64,000 bases of DNA from an uncultured Eubacteriales bacterium (GCA_900314745.1 OMWK01000003.1:203864-267863), one strand, 5' to 3'. Counted from the first letter of the stretch, positions 8,802-18,460 are shown. The notes: generated by a model not told the origin, from the letters alone. Made by a program: numbers and translations.

Positions 8802-10031
8802 TTATCTGTGCTTGCGGTGAACGGCTGAAGCGATCGACAGATCCGTCTCGCTGTACGGGATCAGCATCGCCTGGAAAGCGTGATACAGATCGGACTTGCC
8901 GGGCCACACAGTGCCCTTGAGGCGGTTGTTCTCATCGAGCTGATGGAACCACGAACCCGTATCGTGATCGAGAACCGTCTCATCGAGATACTTCATGAAC
9001 ATCTCATAGTCGTTCTTATATCTGTCATCGTTCGTTATGCGGTAGAGCACGGACGATGTGTTGATCGCTTCGGCGAGCGTCCAATGCATGCGGTCATGCA
9101 CAACGGGGCGGCCGTTCCAGTCAGTAGTATAAACAATACCCGGCGCTCCGTCACAGTCCCATGCGTCATCGATAGCGCGTCTGTATAGCTTCCCGGCGAC
9201 ATCGATATAGCTTCGCACCTCATCTGAACCTGCGCCGTATGTACTCAAAGCCCACTGGCAGATGAGTCTTGCCCACTCGATTCCGTGTCCGGGGGTCGCA
9301 CCATAGGGCTTGAAGGGGTCGTCAGGTCTCTCCTTATTCATATCGAGGTCGGGCTGCCAGTCCTTTGTAAAATGCTCGGGAATCCTATAGTCATTGGAGG
9401 ATGCCCAGCCGATAACGCGGTCGATTATCCTTCCAGCCCGCGCCCTGTACTTATCGTCAAGCGCATCCGCGACAGCGAGGAAAGCCTCGACCGAATGCAT
9501 ATTGGCATTGAGACCTCTGTAATCACTCAGTACCGTAAATTCAGTGTTCCATGTATCTACGGCCAGGCCTTCAGCGTCATCCCAGAACTTCTGATCGTAA
9601 ACTTCGAGAGCCTCCATAAGAAGGTCCTTCGCGCCTTCGATACCGGCAAGATACGCACTCGATGCCGCGAGGATTACAAAGGCATGAGCATAGCACTGCT
9701 TATCGGGAAGCGGATTGCCGTTCCTGTCGATACCCGCGTACCAACCGCCGTTGGTCTTATCCTTAAGCTCACCCCGAAGTCCGTCGATAGCTGCGGCAGC
9801 AAGGATCTTTGACCTCTCGTCTCCCATCATGTATCCGATGCTGTAAACGTGCGCCATCCTCGACGTGATCCATGTCTCGCGCGGCCTCTCGGTCATCGGC
9901 AGTCCTTCATCGCCCAGATAATAGGACGACCCCTGCGGCGACGGAAAGCGCCTTCCGAATATGAGAAGGTCCTTCGCATTCTGCTTAAGGAATCTGATGT
10001 TCTCTTCAGTGTCGTAAATGTACTGTCTCAT
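8802..10031 (-). CDS. AGE-family aldose-ketose isomerase (probable mannose isomerase, YihS-like)
   Basis: An (alpha/alpha)6-barrel N-acylglucosamine 2-epimerase-family enzyme of 409 residues. The order of motifs (TWITSRMAHVYSIG, GGWYAGID, NANMHSVEAFLAV, TPGHGIEWARLI, DGAPGIVYTTDWNG, DLYHAF) follows the YihS/mannose-isomerase branch closely, and the three histidines expected in the active site are kept. Between a beta-mannosidase and a fructokinase, D-mannose to D-fructose is the natural reaction; sulfoquinovose isomerisation or cellobiose/mannobiose 2-epimerisation are alternatives. A GTG at 10043 overlaps the mannosidase stop, but the ATG at 10031 sits 6-7 nt after GAGG and is preferred. No signal peptide, so it is cytoplasmic. 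Confidence 0.85.
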   Translation of the reverse strand: MRQYIYDTEENIRFLKQNAKDLLIFGRRFPSPQGSSYYLGDEGLPMTERPRETWITSRMAHVYSIGYMMGDERSKILAAAAIDGLRGELKDKTNGGWYAGIDRNGNPLPDKQCYAHAFVILAASSAYLAGIEGAKDLLMEALEVYDQKFWDDAEGLAVDTWNTEFTVLSDYRGLNANMHSVEAFLAVADALDDKYRARAGRIIDRVIGWASSNDYRIPEHFTKDWQPDLDMNKERPDDPFKPYGATPGHGIEWARLICQWALSTYGAGSDEVRSYIDVAGKLYRRAIDDAWDCDGAPGIVYTTDWNGRPVVHDRMHWTLAEAINTSSVLYRITNDDRYKNDYEMFMKYLDETVLDHDTGSWFHQLDENNRLKGTVWPGKSDLYHAFQAMLIPYSETDLSIASAVHRKHR

Positions 10032-10039
10032 GCTGAACC

Positions 10040-12415
10040 TCACTTAATGTCGTAGACTGACCTGACACTCAGTCCTTCCGTACTTCCGCTTATTATCTTT
10101 ACTCTTCTTGTTCCGCCGTCCATGTCAAAGTAGTTATCATCGAGAAGCAGGTCGTCATTCCCATTGCTGATCTGAACGCTCCTGCAGTAAGCCTTTGCAC
10201 TCACTTCGATCTCATCGCCTGCGACGCGCACCGTAAGAACAGGATCAACAAACTTCACGTGCTTCGGCGGTGCGAACAAAACTGTGCCCTGCGATACGAT
10301 CTCACCTTCAACTTCGAACCTGAAGCTTACATGATCTTCATAGACATCGGCCTCGGGTAATTCCACGCGGTCAAGCCACTTGGAACTTAACGCGTCGACA
10401 ATAACAAGCTCCGACGCCTCCTTCTTAATGTTGCCGCGAGCGTCTCGAAGCTCCCACGTAACCTTGCCGCTTACCGAAGACATCGACTCATTGGTGACGT
10501 TAAGGCGGATGGACTTACGCACGTCAAAAGGCTCGGCGTTGGTATTCATATTCTGCGTAAGAAGCCCTTCCTCCTCGCAGGAGATCATCACGGGGGCAAA
10601 GAAGCGGCGCGCATAATAGTGGAGCGCCTTCCACCTGCCGAAGTAGTCAATTGAAGACCACGAAGCGACCGGCCAGCAGTCGTTAAGCTGCCAGTAGACC
10701 GCACCCATGCACCTGCCCCTGTTGCGCCTTAAGTGCTCGACACCGTAACGAATCGCCTCCGCCTGAAGAAGCTGCGACGCGTAGATCAAAGTGCCGAAGT
10801 CATTCGGGTACAGGAAAGTCTGCTCCATGTAGTTCATTATCTTGCCGTTCGCGGAGGCATTGCGCTGATGCTTCTCCATGACATAAGAGAAGACATTGCG
10901 GTCCTCCGGAAGCGTAAACGTCTCGATGGTCTTAAGCGACGGGAACGACTGGAAACCGAACTCCGAGAGGAAGCGGAAATAGAACTTGCGGTACTCGGTA
11001 AAGGGCTTGCTGCCGTGCCATACATCCCAGTAGTGCACGTCTCCCCTGTCGGGACTGTTTGGCTCGTCAAAACCTCCTCCGCTCGACGGCGATGCCGGCC
11101 AGTAGAACGTATCCGGCGCCTCCTCGCGCATTATCGCCGGGAAGATCTCCTCGTACATCTTAAGGTAGTCCTCGCGGATCTTCGGGTCGGCGTGCGCACC
11201 CCACTCGCCCTCCTTCACGAACATCTCCATCTCGTTGTTGCCGCAAAGAAGGCCGAGGCTCGCGTGATGCCTTATGCGTCTCACGTTGTCCCTGATCTCA
11301 GCTTCGATATTCTCCTTGAAGTCCGCCGTGAGCCTGTAGTTAGCACATGCGAACATCATGTCCTGCCACACGATAAGGCCCGCCTCGTCGCACGCCTCAT
11401 AAAAATCGTCTGAAGGGTACAACCCGCCGCCCCACACGCGTATCGAATTGAAGTTCGCGGCGCGGCACGAAGCGATGAGCTCGCGCGTCCTGCTGCGATT
11501 CATACGCGGAAGGATATTGTCCTCGGGAATGTAGTCTGCCCCCATGGCGAAAAGCTTCTTCCCGTTAACCACAAAACAGAATTCATTTCCGAACTCATCA
11601 GCCGCGGTTGATATCTCAATCTTCCTTATGCCAATCTTCCTCTCCCACGAATCAAGGACCAGACCGTCCTCATCCTCGAGCGTCACCTTCACAGAATAAA
11701 GATTCTGCTCACCAGCGTTATTCGGCCACCAAAGCTTCGGCTGATCTATGATCGGAGTGTCTATCCTGACCTTGTAGTCGCCGTCAGTAAACTTCTGAAC
11801 TGATGTCTCAGGAATAAGTTCAACGGATGAATAATCATCGCTTATCGTCTGTCGTATAAGAACGCTGACAAACCTCGCCTTCCTCACAGGCACCAATGTC
11901 ACATCTCTCCAAAGCCCCGCATCGGGAAGCCTCGGTCCCCAGTCCCAGCCGAACATATAATGAGCCTTACGAAGATGCGGGAAACCCTTCATCGCATCTT
12001 CCGTTCCCAAGATCAGAGGGTCCTTCTCATACGCCTCACGGATGAACCTCGTCGGTGAGAAGAAAACCACGCTTATCACATTTCCAGAAGGCTTAAGCAT
12101 ATCCTTAACATTGAACTCGTACGTTCTATGCATGTCGTCCACATGAGACAGAAGCTGTCCGTTAAGGCTTATATCTGCGATCGTATCAACGCCTTCAAAT
12201 CTTAAGATGACTTCATCTTCGTCACTTAAGTCATAATCAAATGAACCTTCATATTCGAAGTCATTATCCATAAGCGCGAGAGCCTGAAGCTCATTGTCGC
12301 GCCAGTATGGGTCCTTCATTAACCCTGCATTAAGAAGGTCGTTATAGACTGAACCCGGCACAGCCGCAGGGATCCATTCCGCCTGACCTTTGATCCTCAT
12401 TCTCCACGTGATCAT
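10040..12415 (-). CDS. GH2 beta-mannosidase
   Basis: A 791-residue glycoside hydrolase family 2 enzyme that releases terminal beta-mannose from manno-oligosaccharides or N-glycan cores. The N-terminal sugar-binding jelly roll carries VPGSVYNDLLNAG and DPYWRDNE, typical of the mannosidase branch. The acid/base is the glutamate of LCGNNEMEMF and the nucleophile the glutamate of LSEFGFQSFPS. No signal peptide is present, so it acts on imported oligosaccharides. ATG at 12415 overlaps the fructokinase stop as ATGA, implying translational coupling, and its own stop touches the isomerase start region. No transporter is linked in the window. Confidence 0.92.
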   Translation of the reverse strand: MITWRMRIKGQAEWIPAAVPGSVYNDLLNAGLMKDPYWRDNELQALALMDNDFEYEGSFDYDLSDEDEVILRFEGVDTIADISLNGQLLSHVDDMHRTYEFNVKDMLKPSGNVISVVFFSPTRFIREAYEKDPLILGTEDAMKGFPHLRKAHYMFGWDWGPRLPDAGLWRDVTLVPVRKARFVSVLIRQTISDDYSSVELIPETSVQKFTDGDYKVRIDTPIIDQPKLWWPNNAGEQNLYSVKVTLEDEDGLVLDSWERKIGIRKIEISTAADEFGNEFCFVVNGKKLFAMGADYIPEDNILPRMNRSRTRELIASCRAANFNSIRVWGGGLYPSDDFYEACDEAGLIVWQDMMFACANYRLTADFKENIEAEIRDNVRRIRHHASLGLLCGNNEMEMFVKEGEWGAHADPKIREDYLKMYEEIFPAIMREEAPDTFYWPASPSSGGGFDEPNSPDRGDVHYWDVWHGSKPFTEYRKFYFRFLSEFGFQSFPSLKTIETFTLPEDRNVFSYVMEKHQRNASANGKIMNYMEQTFLYPNDFGTLIYASQLLQAEAIRYGVEHLRRNRGRCMGAVYWQLNDCWPVASWSSIDYFGRWKALHYYARRFFAPVMISCEEEGLLTQNMNTNAEPFDVRKSIRLNVTNESMSSVSGKVTWELRDARGNIKKEASELVIVDALSSKWLDRVELPEADVYEDHVSFRFEVEGEIVSQGTVLFAPPKHVKFVDPVLTVRVAGDEIEVSAKAYCRSVQISNGNDDLLLDDNYFDMDGGTRRVKIISGSTEGLSVRSVYDIK

Positions 12416-13338
12416 AGTGCTGCCCTTATCTCATCAGAAGTCGGAATCGCGGGTATTCCGCCGGGCTTAGTGATGCAAAGTCCGCCTGAGACCGCCCCGT
12501 ACTTTCCGGCGGCAATAAGCTTATCAGAGGTTAAGTCAGCAACGCTCTTCACGCCCTGATCCAGAAGGCACGACAGGAACCCGCCCCAGTATGCGTCGCC
12601 CGCACCGGTCGTATCCTTAACCTGAACCTTCATGGAAGGGATGTCGTAATACGATCCGCCGAAGAACACACGCGCGCCCTCGCCGCCCCTGGTAAGAACG
12701 ATGACGGATATCGAATTCTCGCTCATAAACTTCAGGATGTTATCCTCGCCTCCGACGAAGTCCAGTTCCTCATCTGAAATCTTAAGAAGATCTATATATG
12801 GGAGCAGCCTGTTAACTTCAGCAAGACACTCGTCAAAGCTCCATATCTTGTCACGGAAATTGATGTCGAAGCTTACGAGCTTGTCCGCGTCCTTCGCGCG
12901 CCTCAGAGCCTCCGCCACTGCATCACGGGAAGGGGAGCCTGACTGGCTCACGGATCCCGCGTGTATCAGGTCATATTCATTGAAATCTATCTTATCTACG
13001 TCGCTTACAGCAAGGAGCATATCCGCGCCGGGCTTCCTCGCGAAAGTGAACTTACGGTCGCCGTTTTGATCGAGCGTCACGAATGCAAGCGTCGTCGTGG
13101 CTTCGGAAGTTAATTCCGGGCACAGATGAGTGATGTTATTCTCTTCAAGTGTCCTCTTCAGAAGTCTTCCAAAATCATCATCCCCGAGCTTACCCATGAA
13201 CCCCGTATCGATGCCGTTACGGGCAAGGCTTACCGCGACATTCGCAGGCGCCCCGCCGGGATTGGCCTTGTAGACCAGCGTCTCACCTTCGTAAGGAGTA
13301 AAATCAATAAGCATCTCGCCTATACAAAGAACTGCCAT
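12412..13338 (-). CDS. PfkB-family fructokinase
   Basis: Ribokinase-fold sugar kinase of 308 residues. The first PfkB signature is seen as PGGAPANVAVSLARNG and the second as DTTGAGDAYWGGFLSCLL with the catalytic Asp. The amino end, CIGEMLIDFTP, fits bacterial fructokinases. As first gene of the unit with beta-mannosidase and mannose isomerase it would phosphorylate the fructose produced, giving fructose-6-phosphate without a separate mannose kinase. ATG at 13338 follows GGGGGGAAGCAT. A promoter lies about 40 bp upstream. Confidence 0.88.
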   Translation of the reverse strand: MAVLCIGEMLIDFTPYEGETLVYKANPGGAPANVAVSLARNGIDTGFMGKLGDDDFGRLLKRTLEENNITHLCPELTSEATTTLAFVTLDQNGDRKFTFARKPGADMLLAVSDVDKIDFNEYDLIHAGSVSQSGSPSRDAVAEALRRAKDADKLVSFDINFRDKIWSFDECLAEVNRLLPYIDLLKISDEELDFVGGEDNILKFMSENSISVIVLTRGGEGARVFFGGSYYDIPSMKVQVKDTTGAGDAYWGGFLSCLLDQGVKSVADLTSDKLIAAGKYGAVSGGLCITKPGGIPAIPTSDEIRAAL

Positions 13339-13373
13339 ATGCTTCCCCCCTGCATAATCTAGTCTATGTAAAG

Positions 13374-13402
13374 ATTATACTTATCAGCCTCGGGTCTTGA
13401 TA
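13374..13402 (-). promoter_or_regulatory. Probable promoter of the mannoside operon
   Basis: A perfect TATAAT on the minus strand (13374-13379) lies 17 bp downstream of a weak TATCAA (13397-13402). The strong -10 with a poor -35 suggests that an activator may be needed. I see no clear catabolite-response element. Confidence 0.45.
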
Positions 13403-13422
13403 TCAGTTTTGTGTTTTTTATA

Positions 13423-14202
13423 TCAGCTAATGTGATCCCAGCCGCAGTACGAACCGATGAAATAGTCCATTTCCGTAACCACATCAAGATCCGGGTCAGC
13501 GAATACGATGTAAGCTATCTCATGATTCACATCGTCCGTCATGATGATGTTCTTCTTCATGAAGCCCTCCTCACCATCTGCGGGAGCGAGGACTCGGAAG
13601 TGCTCATTCCCGTCGTCATAGACCGGTTCGAGCCAGATGGTCGTGTTATTCTCGACGCCGCCCATCAAAGCTTCAGCTCTGAAATCATAACGCTCCTCAA
13701 GCGATGCGAGCGCCTCTTCGTAACCAGCTTCGTCATAGTCACAGACGAGCGTATACGACCTGCTCTCGAATATTACCATCATGTATTCATAGTCATAGTA
13801 AGTCATGGATACGGGATTACCCACTTCAAGCGGCATCAGAATGTCGCCGTCATACACCTTGGAGACACCCGCTTCGAACTTTGAAACCGGGTCCGAACTT
13901 GTGCTTCTCATAATCTTCTTCGGCATTAGAAGTGCGAGGAATCCGACCACAACGAGAACCACCATGCAGATCACTGCAAGGCTTATCTTCACGCCGGTGG
14001 ACTTCTTCTTGGAATTAATGATCAGAATCTGGCTCGAGACTATGATTCCGCACAAAGCCAAAATTACAAACGACGGAATATTGTCAATGCATATGATCAT
14101 TCCGAAGCCCACAACTGCCGTGAGCATTATCGCGAGCGCAGGGAGAAGCCATATGAGGAGTCTTGATATTACTTTCGATTTCATGAGGGTATTATCGCAC
14201 AA
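13423..14202 (-). CDS. Unknown membrane-anchored protein
   Basis: A 259-residue protein with three or so N-terminal hydrophobic helices (about residues 11-95), a KKK-containing cytoplasmic turn between them, and a soluble C-terminal domain of about 150 residues. It resembles no family I can name. A GTG at 14202 has GGGGATTT just upstream; the internal ATG at 14184 lacks a ribosome site, so the GTG is slightly preferred. It stands between metF and the fructokinase promoter, on the same strand, and is probably transcribed on its own. Confidence 0.55.
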   Translation of the reverse strand: MCDNTLMKSKVISRLLIWLLPALAIMLTAVVGFGMIICIDNIPSFVILALCGIIVSSQILIINSKKKSTGVKISLAVICMVVLVVVGFLALLMPKKIMRSTSSDPVSKFEAGVSKVYDGDILMPLEVGNPVSMTYYDYEYMMVIFESRSYTLVCDYDEAGYEEALASLEERYDFRAEALMGGVENNTTIWLEPVYDDGNEHFRVLAPADGEEGFMKKNIIMTDDVNHEIAYIVFADPDLDVVTEMDYFIGSYCGWDHIS

Positions 14203-14226
14203 ATCCCCTGCAAAAACACAAGGTCC

Positions 14227-15084
14227 TCAGACTATGTTACGTATCCCCTCGCAGATCCTTCCCGCCACCACGGGGTTATTCATGGTGTACAGGTGTATCC
14301 CGCTTATGTTGTTGGTAAGAAGGTCTATTATCTGGCTTAAGCAGTAGGACATGCCCGCGTCGAAAAGCGCATCTTTCCGGTCCTCATACCTTGTGATGAT
14401 CTTCTGAAACTTAAGCGGCACAGAGGCGTGACAGATGCTCACCATCCTCTTGATCTGAGCGGCGTTGATCACAGGCATGACTCCCGGAATAACCGGGACG
14501 TTGATGTCCGCTATCCTGCACTTATCTATGAATCTGTAGAAGACCTCATTATCGAAGAACAGCTGCGACAGAAGCACCTCCGCCCCTGCGTCCACCTTCT
14601 TCCTAAGGCACTTCATATCGGAGATCACGCATGAGGATTCGGGATGACACTCCGGGTAACAGGCCCCGAGAAAACAGAAGTCATTTCTGCTCTTCATGTA
14701 GGAAATGAGGTCGGACGAATGCCTGAAGTCATTCTTATCAGGAACATCGGGTCTGGCGTCCCCTCTTAATGCGAGAACGTTCTCTATCCCCTCCGCCTTC
14801 AAAACTTCTGCAAAGCCGTCGATCTCACGCCTGTCGTAATGCAGGCACGTAAGATGCACCACGGGCTCGATTCCGTACTTGAACTTTATCTTCTTCGCAA
14901 GCTCTATAGTGCGGTTGCAGTTCGATGAACCGCCCGCGCCGAACGTCACGCTTATAAAGTCCGGTTTAAGGTCACTTAGGACCTCGAGCGTGGCATCGAT
15001 GTTTCTTAGCTCCGAATCCTTCTTCGGCGGATATATCTCGAACGACAGACTTCTCTTGTTCCTGCAGACCTGTGAAACCTTCAT
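14227..15084 (-). CDS. metF: Methylenetetrahydrofolate reductase
   Basis: A 285-residue flavoprotein reducing 5,10-methylene-THF to 5-methyl-THF, the methyl donor for methionine synthesis. The start LSFEIYPPKK and ISVTFGAGGSSNCNRTIELA are the MetF barrel signatures, and LALRGDARPD forms the conserved flavin-binding segment. Length matches the family. ATG follows AGGGGATAATC and lies 2 bp after the metE stop, so the two are cotranscribed. A NADH- or ferredoxin-dependent mode cannot be distinguished here. Confidence 0.93.
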   Translation of the reverse strand: MKVSQVCRNKRSLSFEIYPPKKDSELRNIDATLEVLSDLKPDFISVTFGAGGSSNCNRTIELAKKIKFKYGIEPVVHLTCLHYDRREIDGFAEVLKAEGIENVLALRGDARPDVPDKNDFRHSSDLISYMKSRNDFCFLGACYPECHPESSCVISDMKCLRKKVDAGAEVLLSQLFFDNEVFYRFIDKCRIADINVPVIPGVMPVINAAQIKRMVSICHASVPLKFQKIITRYEDRKDALFDAGMSYCLSQIIDLLTNNISGIHLYTMNNPVVAGRICEGIRNIV

Positions 15085-15086
15085 GA

Positions 15087-17336
15087 TTATCCCCTGATCA
15101 CCGCTGCCGCCTTAACAAGATTGATAAGGCTCGCCTTCGTCTCCTCTTCGCCTCTGGTCTTAAGTCCGCAGTCGGGATTTACCCAGAGCTTGCTGTCGTC
15201 GATCCTCTTTCTCATATCGTTGAGAGCGTTCACGATCTCATCGACCGACGGAACGCGGGGACTGTGGATATCATAGACACCGGGGCCGACTTCAGTCTTG
15301 AAGTTGTTCTCCTTAAGTGAATCCAGGATCTGAAGGTCGGAGCGCGACGCCTCGAACGTGATCACATCCGCATCCATCGCATCGATGGCGGGGATTATGT
15401 CGGTAAACTCGCTGTAGCACATATGCGTATGGATCTGAGTCTCAGGCTTAACTCCGCTGTGGACGAGCCTGAATGCCGGAATCGCGAAGTCGAGATATTC
15501 ACTGTACCAGTCGGACTTACGAAGCGGGAGCTTCTCTCGAAGTGCTGCCTCGTCTATCTGTATGATGCTTATGCCGTTTGCCTCTAAGTCCAGCACCTCA
15601 TCACTTATCGCGAGTGCGATCTGAAGGATGCTCTCCTTAATCGAGATATCCTCTCTCGGGAACGACCAGTTGAGTATGGTGACGGGGCCTGTGAGCATTC
15701 CCTTAACGGGCTTGCCCGTGAGGCTCTGCGCATACTTTGACCATTCGACCGTGATGGGGGATCTTCTCGATACATCTCCCCATATGATCGGCGGCTTTAC
15801 ATTACGCGTGCCGTAGGACTGCACCCACGCATTCTCGGTAAACACATAGCCGTTCAGATTCTCTCCGAAATACTCGACCATGTCGTTGCGCTCGAACTCG
15901 CCGTGAACCAGGACATCGAGCCCTATCTCCTCCTGAAGTCTGATGCACTCTTCTATCTTCTTCCGGTTAAATTCCACATACTGATCACGCGTGATGTCAC
16001 CGTGCTTATAGGCCTTTCTGTTCTTACGAACGTCCGTGGTCTGCGGGAAGGAACCGATGGTGGTCGTCGGGAACAGCGGCAGATTGAAGCGCTCCTTCTG
16101 GATCTTCTCGCGCTCAGAAAATGCCGGAAGCCTTGTATAGTCAGACTCCCTGATGTTTCTTACTCTCTCCTGAACTTTCTCATCTTCTGCGCCCTCACGG
16201 CTCTCGTGAAGCTTACGGTTAAACTCAAGCTCTGCCTCGTCTTCGTTCTTTGCAAGCGACGCTATCTTAATAAGCTCCGGCAGCTTCTCCTTAGCGAAAG
16301 CAAAATGCTTTCTGTACTCATCCTTAAGCTTCGTCTCGCTCTCCAGAGTGTACGGAACGTGAAGAAGCGAACAGGATGTGTTCACAACAACATCATATGC
16401 GCTTATTGCCTGAAGAACCTCGAGCGTCTTCTCATAGTTATTGCGCCAGATATTCTTGCCGTTTACGACCCCTGCGAAAAGCTTCTTTCCCTCCGGGAAA
16501 CCAAACTTATTTATAAGTTCCGGCGTCTTCTTCCCCTCGATGAAATCCAGGCCAACCGCATCGAAGTCCATGGAAATTACCTTCTCATAGATATCCCTTA
16601 TGTCGCCAAAATATGTCTGAAGAAGAATCTTCGTTCCTGCCTTGTTACCAAGGATCTGCTCATAGATCTTAGTGAATAATTCAACGTCTTCTACGCTTAA
16701 ATCCTTAACCAGATAAGGCTCATCGAACTCGATAAGCTCCGCGCCCTTAGAACCCAAGACTGATATGAGCTTTATGTACTCATCAGTAAGCTTCTGTGAT
16801 ACATCAGTGGCTGTCTTCTTACCCGTGAACACGGCAAGCTTTAAGAATGTGAAGGGCCCTGTGATAACTACCTTCGTATCGACTCCCTGAGCCTTAGCCT
16901 CGAGGAACTCGTCGACCGGCTTGGTTCCCGTAAGCTCGATCTTCGTATCGTCATCGATCTGCGGAACGATGTAATGGTAATTCGTGTTGAACCACTTTTT
17001 CATCGGGAGGGCTTTGACGTTGCCCTTCGCGCCCTGGTATCCCCTCGCCATTGCAAAATACGTATCAAGAGGAGGGAGATTAAGCGCCTTGTATCTTCCC
17101 GGGATGATGTTAAAAAGAACTGCGGTATCGAGCACATTATCGTAGAAAGAGAAGTCATTCGAGGATATGTATGTAATGCCCGCTTCCTTCTGGACGAGCC
17201 AGTTCTCCTTCCTGATCGAAGATGCTGTGATCTTTAAAGCGGCCTCGCCGATCTCCCCCTTGAAGTACTTCTCCGATGCGAACTTGAGTTCCCTGTTCCT
17301 GCCTATTCTCGGGTAGCCGATAACTGATGTATTCAT
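15087..17336 (-). CDS. metE: Cobalamin-independent methionine synthase
   Basis: A double-barrel enzyme of 749 residues that moves the methyl group of 5-methyl-THF-polyglutamate to homocysteine. The C-terminal barrel has the zinc ligands in TQIHTHMCYSEF (His and Cys) and NPDCGLKTRG (Cys). LFPTTTIGSFPQT and FERNDMVEYFGENL are typical. The N-terminal barrel starts with SVIGYPRIGRNRELKF. It heads the metE-metF operon and is divergent from a LysR-type gene with operator-like repeats between them, the arrangement seen for MetR. I see no SAM riboswitch or T-box in the leader. Confidence 0.96.
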   Translation of the reverse strand: MNTSVIGYPRIGRNRELKFASEKYFKGEIGEAALKITASSIRKENWLVQKEAGITYISSNDFSFYDNVLDTAVLFNIIPGRYKALNLPPLDTYFAMARGYQGAKGNVKALPMKKWFNTNYHYIVPQIDDDTKIELTGTKPVDEFLEAKAQGVDTKVVITGPFTFLKLAVFTGKKTATDVSQKLTDEYIKLISVLGSKGAELIEFDEPYLVKDLSVEDVELFTKIYEQILGNKAGTKILLQTYFGDIRDIYEKVISMDFDAVGLDFIEGKKTPELINKFGFPEGKKLFAGVVNGKNIWRNNYEKTLEVLQAISAYDVVVNTSCSLLHVPYTLESETKLKDEYRKHFAFAKEKLPELIKIASLAKNEDEAELEFNRKLHESREGAEDEKVQERVRNIRESDYTRLPAFSEREKIQKERFNLPLFPTTTIGSFPQTTDVRKNRKAYKHGDITRDQYVEFNRKKIEECIRLQEEIGLDVLVHGEFERNDMVEYFGENLNGYVFTENAWVQSYGTRNVKPPIIWGDVSRRSPITVEWSKYAQSLTGKPVKGMLTGPVTILNWSFPREDISIKESILQIALAISDEVLDLEANGISIIQIDEAALREKLPLRKSDWYSEYLDFAIPAFRLVHSGVKPETQIHTHMCYSEFTDIIPAIDAMDADVITFEASRSDLQILDSLKENNFKTEVGPGVYDIHSPRVPSVDEIVNALNDMRKRIDDSKLWVNPDCGLKTRGEEETKASLINLVKAAAVIRG

Positions 17337-17422
17337 ATGATCCTCCGTGATTGCCTGAATTAATTGAGTGGGAGTTTATACCTATCGCACAACTGGGTAA
17401 AATACAAAAAGCTGCCTGTTGT

Positions 17423-17469
17423 CCATAGATTCGGTCTATGGCAGGTGATAGAATAAAGACAGATTCTAT
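17423..17469. promoter_or_regulatory. Two LysR-type operator-like inverted repeats
   Basis: CCATAG (17423-17428), 7 bp, CTATGG (17436-17441) contains ATAG-N7-CTAT, a classic LysR recognition form (T-N11-A). A second dyad, ATAGAAT-N8-ATTCTAT (17448-17469), ends just before the ribosome site of the LysR gene. Together they fit one activating site for metE-metF and one autoregulatory site. Confidence 0.6.
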
Positions 17470-17486
17470 ATCGAAGGAGAATGCCA

Positions 17487-18386
17487 ATGACGCTCAAACA
17501 GCTTCAGTACCTCGTCACCGTCGCCGAGGAAGGAAACATAACAAGCGCATCGAAGAAGCTCTTCATCTCGCAGCCGAGCTTAACGTCCGCCATACACGAG
17601 CTCGAGAACGAGATGGACATCACTGTCTTTTCGAGGTCTAACAAGGGCATCAAGCTGACGCCGGAAGGCGAGGAGTTTCTCGGGTACGCGAGGCAGGTGC
17701 TGGAGCAGACCACGCTCATACAGGAGCGCTACACAGGGGGCAAGGCAGGCAAACTTAAGTTCTTCGTGTCGTCGCAGCATTACTCTTTCGCCGTGGAGGC
17801 CTTCGTGGAGCTTCTCAAAAGAAGCGGCGCGGACAAGTACGAGTTCCATATGAGAGAGACGCAGACCTTCAACATAATCGATGACGTCGCGCACCTTCGA
17901 AGTGAGATCGGAATCCTCTATCTCAACAAGTTCAACGAGGAAGTCATAATGAAGACGCTTCGCGACAACAACCTTACATTCACGCCGCTATTCAGGGCGG
18001 TGCCGCACGTCTTCATCGGCAAGAACTCGCCCCTCGCGGGAAAGAAGCAGCTCACACTCGAAGACCTTAAGCCCTACCCGAGGCTCTCGTACGAGCAGGG
18101 AAGCCACAATTCGTTCTATTTCTCGGAGGAGATCCTGAGCACTGTCGACTGCGACAAGGAGCTTCTGGTGCAGGACCGCGCGACGCTTTTTAACATGCTG
18201 ATCGGTCTTAATGGCTACACCATCTGCAGCGGCGTCATTAACGAGGAACTGAACGGTCCCAACATAATCGCGAAGAAGCTTAAGGTGGACGACTACATGG
18301 AGATCGGCTACATCATCCCGAACTCTATCCGCCCGTCGCATCTTACGACCGAATACATCGATATCTTAAGATCCCTTACTTCGTAA
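17487..18386 (+). CDS. LysR-family regulator, probable control of metE-metF
   Basis: A winged-helix DNA-binding domain (TLKQLQYLVTVAEEGNITSA, then ISQPSLTSAIHELE) is followed by a periplasmic-binding-like effector domain, 299 residues in all. An ATG at 17481 is only touching AAGGAGA; the ATG at 17487 has the correct 6-nt spacing and gives the usual short LysR start, so it is chosen. Divergent placement from metE and the dyads in between point to a MetR-like role, perhaps sensing homocysteine, but CysB/CysL-like sulphur regulators look similar. Confidence 0.88.
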   Translation: MTLKQLQYLVTVAEEGNITSASKKLFISQPSLTSAIHELENEMDITVFSRSNKGIKLTPEGEEFLGYARQVLEQTTLIQERYTGGKAGKLKFFVSSQHYSFAVEAFVELLKRSGADKYEFHMRETQTFNIIDDVAHLRSEIGILYLNKFNEEVIMKTLRDNNLTFTPLFRAVPHVFIGKNSPLAGKKQLTLEDLKPYPRLSYEQGSHNSFYFSEEILSTVDCDKELLVQDRATLFNMLIGLNGYTICSGVINEELNGPNIIAKKLKVDDYMEIGYIIPNSIRPSHLTTEYIDILRSLTS

Positions 18387-18460
18387 CCGGGATCAAAATT
18401 AATAATTTATTATTAAAAGGTTTATTCTCATGAACAGGGCTGAACTGTATACTATATTTT

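Noticed and set aside
10733..11413. A 226-codon open frame antisense to the beta-mannosidase gene
   Set aside because: No family resemblance, no start signal, and it overlaps the catalytic region of a certain gene.
13411..13884. A 157-codon open frame on the plus strand opposite the 259-residue membrane protein gene
   Set aside because: It has no ribosome site, its composition is odd, and it lies antisense to a gene with clear membrane helices.
15903..16679. A 258-codon open frame antisense to metE
   Set aside because: metE is certain; the antisense frame is a by-product of its codon use.
17337..17486. SAM riboswitch or T-box before metE
   Set aside because: The stretch is only about 150 bp and lacks the conserved cores; LysR-type dyads explain control better.
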